From: Thauera carbonicopians
GTDB lineage: Bacteria; Pseudomonadota; Gammaproteobacteria; Burkholderiales; Rhodocyclaceae
Length of the DNA stretch: 64,000 nt
Direction of reading: 5' to 3'
Assembly: GCF_025699485.1 (NCBI RefSeq)
Contig: NZ_JANUXN010000004.1
Coordinates: forward strand, 124,001 to 188,000
The notes beneath the pieces were generated by a model. That model saw only the letters and a list, made by a program, of their open reading frames with translations, had not been told where the DNA came from and searched no databases. Both the position numbers and the translations under genes were made by a program. Each line of letters begins with the position of its first letter. Within the stretch, counting starts at the first letter, position 1. Positions 60,329-64,000 of the stretch are shown piece after piece.

Positions 60329-62296
60329 ATGTCCGACAACGACCGGCGGGATGCGGGGCTGGATACCTTTCCGCGCTACCTGATGCACCATGCCAGGCAG
60401 CGGCCGCAGCAGCCCGCCATGCGCGAGAAGGAATACGGTATCTGGCAGACCTACGACTGGGGCCAGGTTGCCGACAACGTGCGGGCGATCGCCTGCGGCC
60501 TGGCGAAGCTCGGCTTCAAGCGCGGCGACCGCCTGGCCATCGTCGGCGACAACCGGCCGCGGCTGTACGGGTCGGTGATGGCCTGCCAGTGCCTCGGCGG
60601 CATTCCGGTGATGATGTACCAGGACGCCGTGGCGCAGGAAATGGTCTATGTGCTGCAGGACGCCGAGGTCAAGTTCGCGATCGTCGAGGACCAGGAGCAG
60701 GTCGACAAGATGCTGGAGATCGCCGGCGAGGCGCCATTGCTCCAGCACGTGATCTACGACGATGCGCGTGGCCTGCGCAAATACGACCAGCCCCTCCTGA
60801 TGGCGCTGGATGCGCTGCAGGAGGCCGGCCGTGCCTGGGCGCAGGAGCGGCCGGACTTTCTCGATGGCGAGATCGCCAAGGGCGCGCCGGACGACATCTC
60901 GGTGATGCTCTACACCTCGGGGACCACCGGCAAGCCCAAGGGCGTGTGCCAGACCCACGAGGCTTTCATCTCGGCGGCGCGCGGCGCAATCCAGTTCGAC
61001 GCGCTGACCGAGCGCGAGGACATCCTGTCCTACCTGCCGATGGCCTGGGTGGGCGATCATCTGTTCTCCTTCGCCCAGGCGACGGTGGCCGGCTTCACGA
61101 TCAACTGCCCGGAGTCCGGCGAGACGGTGATGACCGACCTGCGCGAGATCGGCCCCACCTACTATTTCGCGCCGCCGCGTGTGTTCGAGAACCTGCTGAC
61201 CCAGGTCATGATCCGCATGGAGGACGCCAGCGCGCTCAAGCGCCGGATGTTCCACCATTTCATGGACGTCGCCCGCCGCTGCGGCGCCGACATCCTGGAC
61301 GGCAAGCCGGTTTCGGGCGGCGACCGCTTCCAGTACTGGCTGGGCAATCTGCTGGTGTACGGCCCGCTGAAGAACGTGCTGGGCATGAGCCGCATCCGCG
61401 TCGCCTATACCGCCGGTGCGGCGATCGGCCCCGACCTGTTCCGCTTCTACCGCTCGATCGGCATCAACCTGAAGCAGCTCTACGGCCAGACCGAGACCTG
61501 CGCCTACGTCTGCCTGCAGCCCGACGGCCAGATCAAGCTGGATTCGGTGGGCAAGCCGGCGCCCTTCGTCGAGGTCAAGCTCGCTGACAACGGCGAGATC
61601 CTGGTCAAGGGGCCGATGCTGCTGAAGGCCTACTACAAGCGCCCGGACGCCACCGCCGAGTCGATCAACGCCGACGGCTACTTCATGACCGGCGACGCGG
61701 GATACTTCGACGAGGACGGCCACCTGAAGATCATCGACCGGGCCAAGGATGTCGGCAAGATGTCCGACGGCTCGATGTTCGCGCCCAACTACATCGAGAA
61801 CAAGCTCAAGTTCTTCCAGCACATCAAGGAGGCGGTGACCTTCGGCAGCGGCAAGGATTTCGCCACCGCATTCATCAACATCGACCTCGAGGCGGTGGGC
61901 AACTGGGCCGAGAAGAAAGGCATGGCCTACTCCGGCTACACCGACCTCGCCTCGCAGGATGCCGTGTATGCGCTGATCCGCGACTGCGTCGAGAAGGTCA
62001 ATGCCGATCTCGCCGCCGATCCGAAGATGAGCGGTGCGCAGATCAAGCGCTTCCTGGTGCTGCACAAGGAGCTGGACGCCGACGACGGCGAGCTCACCCG
62101 CACGCGCAAGGTGCGCCGCAACTTCATCGCCGAGAAGTATGCCGTGCTGGTCGATGCGCTGTTCGAAGGCCGTGCGCGCCAGTTCATCGAGACCCAGGTC
62201 ACCTACGAGGATGGCCGTGTCGGCAAGGTCTCGGCCGACCTGCGCATCGAGGAAGCGAAGACTTTTGCGCCGCAGGCCGGCCAGTTGGCGGCCTGA
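60329..62296 (+). CDS. AMP-dependent acyl-CoA synthetase/ligase (long-chain type)
   Basis: Encodes a 655-residue adenylate-forming enzyme that activates a carboxylic acid to its CoA thioester. Motifs are the P-loop YTSGTTGKPKG (about 214-224), LSYLPMAWVGDHL, YGQTETCAYV and the GDAGYFDEDGHLKIIDRAKD segment, with the C-terminal SKMSDGSMFAPNYIENKLKF-like region. A strong ribosome site (GGAGGAGAG) precedes the ATG at 60329; the longer frame to 60245 is rejected on that basis. It heads an operon with a Liv-type ABC importer, which suggests activation of an imported fatty or aromatic acid. The substrate is not readable from sequence. Confidence 0.9.
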   Translation: MSDNDRRDAGLDTFPRYLMHHARQRPQQPAMREKEYGIWQTYDWGQVADNVRAIACGLAKLGFKRGDRLAIVGDNRPRLYGSVMACQCLGGIPVMMYQDAVAQEMVYVLQDAEVKFAIVEDQEQVDKMLEIAGEAPLLQHVIYDDARGLRKYDQPLLMALDALQEAGRAWAQERPDFLDGEIAKGAPDDISVMLYTSGTTGKPKGVCQTHEAFISAARGAIQFDALTEREDILSYLPMAWVGDHLFSFAQATVAGFTINCPESGETVMTDLREIGPTYYFAPPRVFENLLTQVMIRMEDASALKRRMFHHFMDVARRCGADILDGKPVSGGDRFQYWLGNLLVYGPLKNVLGMSRIRVAYTAGAAIGPDLFRFYRSIGINLKQLYGQTETCAYVCLQPDGQIKLDSVGKPAPFVEVKLADNGEILVKGPMLLKAYYKRPDATAESINADGYFMTGDAGYFDEDGHLKIIDRAKDVGKMSDGSMFAPNYIENKLKFFQHIKEAVTFGSGKDFATAFINIDLEAVGNWAEKKGMAYSGYTDLASQDAVYALIRDCVEKVNADLAADPKMSGAQIKRFLVLHKELDADDGELTRTRKVRRNFIAEKYAVLVDALFEGRARQFIETQVTYEDGRVGKVSADLRIEEAKTFAPQAGQLAA

Positions 62297-62307
62297 GGAG
62301 ACGAGGA

Positions 62308-63138
62308 ATGGACATGACCGACATCAACCCCGCCGCCTCGGATGCTGCCGCGGATTCGGGCCGCCGCTTCGGCGACGTGATCCTGGATCTGCAGAACATC
62401 TCGCTGCGCTTCGGCGGCGTGAAGGCGCTGACCGACATCAGCTTCGACGTCCGCGAGCACGAGATCCGCTCGATCATCGGCCCCAACGGCGCCGGCAAGA
62501 GCTCGATGCTGAACGTCATCAACGGCGTCTATCACCCGCAGGAAGGCAGGATTCTCTACCGCGGCCAGGAGCGCAAGCGGCTCGAGCCCTACATGGCGGC
62601 GCGCCAGGGGATCGCCCGCACCTTCCAGAACATCGCGCTGTTCAAGGGCATGAGCGTGCTCGACAACATCATGACCGGCCGCAACCTGATGATGAAGAGC
62701 AACATCCTGCAGATGGCGCTGTACTGGGGCCGGGCGCAGAAGGAGGAGATCGCCCACCGCGAGAAGGTGGAGGAGATCATCGACTTCCTCGAGATCCAGA
62801 ACGTGCGCAAGACGCCGGTGGGCCAGCTTCCCTACGGCCTGCAGAAGCGCGTCGAGCTGGGCCGCGCGCTGGCGGCGGAACCGTCGATGCTGCTGCTCGA
62901 CGAGCCGATGGCCGGCATGAACGTCGAGGAGAAGCAGGACATGTGCCGCTTCATCCTCGACGTTAATGACCAGTTCGGCACCACCATCGTGCTGATCGAG
63001 CACGACATGGGCGTGGTGATGGACATTTCCGATCGCGTCGTGGTGCTCGACTACGGCAAGAAGATCGGCGACGGCGCACCGGACGAGGTGCGCAACAACG
63101 AAGACGTCATCAGTGCCTACCTCGGCACGTCGCACTGA
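62308..63138 (+). CDS. Branched-chain amino acid-type ABC transporter ATP-binding protein (LivG-like)
   Basis: Encodes a 276-residue ABC ATPase of the LivG class. Motifs are Walker A GPNGAGKSS (about 58-66), GIARTFQNIALFKGMSVLDN with the Q-loop, signature LPYGLQKRVELGRAL (a LivG-type variant of LSGGQ), Walker B MLLLDEPMAGMN and switch His in IEHDMGVVMDI. The N-terminus has an extra 20 or so residues. It lies 11 bp after the synthetase stop and precedes a LivH-like permease by 14 bp, so the three are one operon. Substrate is likely an organic acid rather than leucine in this context. Confidence 0.9.
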   Translation: MDMTDINPAASDAAADSGRRFGDVILDLQNISLRFGGVKALTDISFDVREHEIRSIIGPNGAGKSSMLNVINGVYHPQEGRILYRGQERKRLEPYMAARQGIARTFQNIALFKGMSVLDNIMTGRNLMMKSNILQMALYWGRAQKEEIAHREKVEEIIDFLEIQNVRKTPVGQLPYGLQKRVELGRALAAEPSMLLLDEPMAGMNVEEKQDMCRFILDVNDQFGTTIVLIEHDMGVVMDISDRVVVLDYGKKIGDGAPDEVRNNEDVISAYLGTSH

Positions 63139-63152
63139 GCGGGGATACAGTC

Positions 63153-64000
63153 ATGGGATTCTTTCTTGAAACCTTGTTCGGCGGCTTGATGGCCGGCATG
63201 TTGTATTCGCTGGTCGCGCTCGGCTTCGTGCTGATCTACAAGGCCTCGGGCGTGTTCAACTTCGCCCAGGGGGCGATGGTGCTGTTCGCCGCGCTGGCGA
63301 TGGCGCGCTTCGCCGAGTGGTTCCCGAAGTGGTTCGGCTTCGAGAGCCTGCTGCTGGCCAACCTGCTGGCCTTCGTCGCGGCGATGGCGATGATGGTGGT
63401 GCTGGCCTGGGCGATCGAGCGCTTCTGCCTGTCCAAGCTGGTCAACCAGGAAGGCATCACGCTGCTGATGGCGACGCTGGGCATCGCCTACTTCCTCGAC
63501 GGCTTCGGCCAGACCCTGTTCGGCAGCGACATCTACAGCATCAACGTCGGCATGCCGAAGGACCCGGCCTTCGTCATGGAAAGCATGTTCGAAGGCGGCG
63601 TCATGATCAGCAAGGAAGACCTCGTCGCCGCGGCCGTTTCCGCGCTGCTGGTGATCGTGCTGGCGCTGTTCTTCCAGAAGACCAAGACCGGCCGCGCGCT
63701 GCGCGCGGTGGCCGACGACCACCAGGCCGCCCAGTCGATCGGCATCCCGCTGAACAGGATCTGGGTGATCGTCTGGTCGGTGGCGGGCTTCGCCGCGCTG
63801 ATCGCCGGCATCATCTGGGGCTCCAAGCTGGGCGTGCAATTCACGCTGTCGCTGGTGGCGCTGAAGGCGCTGCCGGTGGTCATCCTGGGCGGGCTGACCT
63901 CGGTGCCCGGGGCGATCATCGGCGGCCTGATCATCGGCGTGGGCGAGAAGCTGTCCGAGATCTACATCGGGCCCATGCTCGGCGGCGGCATCGAGATCTG
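63153..64000 (+). CDS. LivH-like ABC permease (3' end cut off by the window)
   Basis: The first 282 codons of an inner-membrane permease of the LivH class. The ATG at 63153 starts MGFFLETLFGGLMAGMLYSL, followed by the family segments ALGFVLIYKASGVFNFAQGA, MATLGIAYFLDGFGQTLFGS, GRALRAVADDHQAAQSIGIP and ALKALPVVILGGLTSVPGAI. About seven or eight membrane segments are visible. The reading frame is still open at the window end. With the LivG-like gene it should form an importer; the LivM, LivF and binding-protein genes are expected beyond the edge. Confidence 0.9.
   Translation, partial: MGFFLETLFGGLMAGMLYSLVALGFVLIYKASGVFNFAQGAMVLFAALAMARFAEWFPKWFGFESLLLANLLAFVAAMAMMVVLAWAIERFCLSKLVNQEGITLLMATLGIAYFLDGFGQTLFGSDIYSINVGMPKDPAFVMESMFEGGVMISKEDLVAAAVSALLVIVLALFFQKTKTGRALRAVADDHQAAQSIGIPLNRIWVIVWSVAGFAALIAGIIWGSKLGVQFTLSLVALKALPVVILGGLTSVPGAIIGGLIIGVGEKLSEIYIGPMLGGGIEI

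Overview
This is a high-GC window of about 64 kb, most plausibly from a betaproteobacterium of the Rhodocyclales (Thauera, Azoarcus or Aromatoleum type). That placement is an inference. It rests on two PEP-CTERM proteins with sigma-54-like promoters, a Lap-type adhesin system, propionyl-CoA and isobutyryl-CoA mutase routes, and an acyl-CoA synthetase joined to a Liv-type ABC transporter. I saw no tRNA, rRNA, CRISPR array, insertion sequence or phage gene. The window cuts a gene at each end: znuA on the left and a livH-like permease on the right.

Layout. 1-6333: two zinc uptake systems back to back around one Zur-box-like palindrome. One is zur, a small membrane protein, znuC, znuB and znuA on the minus strand. 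The other is a DUF2796, ABC ATPase, FtsX-like permease and DUF3299 operon (Zrg type) on the plus strand. 6334-7626: a spacer with a 45-bp tandem duplication and a near-perfect sigma-54 promoter, then a PEP-CTERM protein. 7732-21013: a complete Lap biofilm module, consisting of a very Thr-rich adhesin (lapA-like), a LuxR-type regulator, lapC, lapB, lapD, lapG and the divergent lapE, with a glycosyltransferase and a small protein just downstream of the adhesin. 21059-25486: enoyl-CoA hydratase, DUF485-actP acetate uptake, and a CorC-like protein. 25550-26221: a second PEP-CTERM protein, again with a sigma-54-like site.

26495-34502: a GntR regulator divergent from methylmalonyl-CoA mutase, MeaB, PccB and PccA, with an unusual duplicated and hairpin-forming leader at the pccA start. 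34607-37506: an EmrAB-like efflux pair. 37610-42321: a chemoreceptor, a lysine 2,3-aminomutase-like radical SAM enzyme and a YpfJ-type metallopeptidase. 42413-42892: a methylmalonyl-CoA epimerase-like VOC protein whose upstream region carries the same CATAATTATG palindrome as the mutase operon. 42989-45810: a response regulator and hybrid kinase. 45941-50500: an AraC regulator divergent from icmF. 50724-54349: a MocR regulator, a BenE-family transporter and a YggS paralogue. 54414-59976: a TerB/DUF697 protein, an Aer-like receptor, DUF2721, and a MotA/MotB-like pair. 60329-64000: an acyl-CoA synthetase and the start of a Liv-type ABC transporter.

How the parts fit. The Lap genes suggest c-di-GMP-controlled retention of a surface adhesin: LapD senses c-di-GMP and sequesters LapG, LapG clips the adhesin at a PAAG site I can see, and LapBCE secrete it. 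The Pcc, epimerase and mutase set converts propionyl-CoA to succinyl-CoA, and IcmF interconverts isobutyryl-CoA and n-butyryl-CoA. The zinc genes look like one Zur regulon read in both directions. All functions are assigned from recognisable motifs and context; no database search was run.
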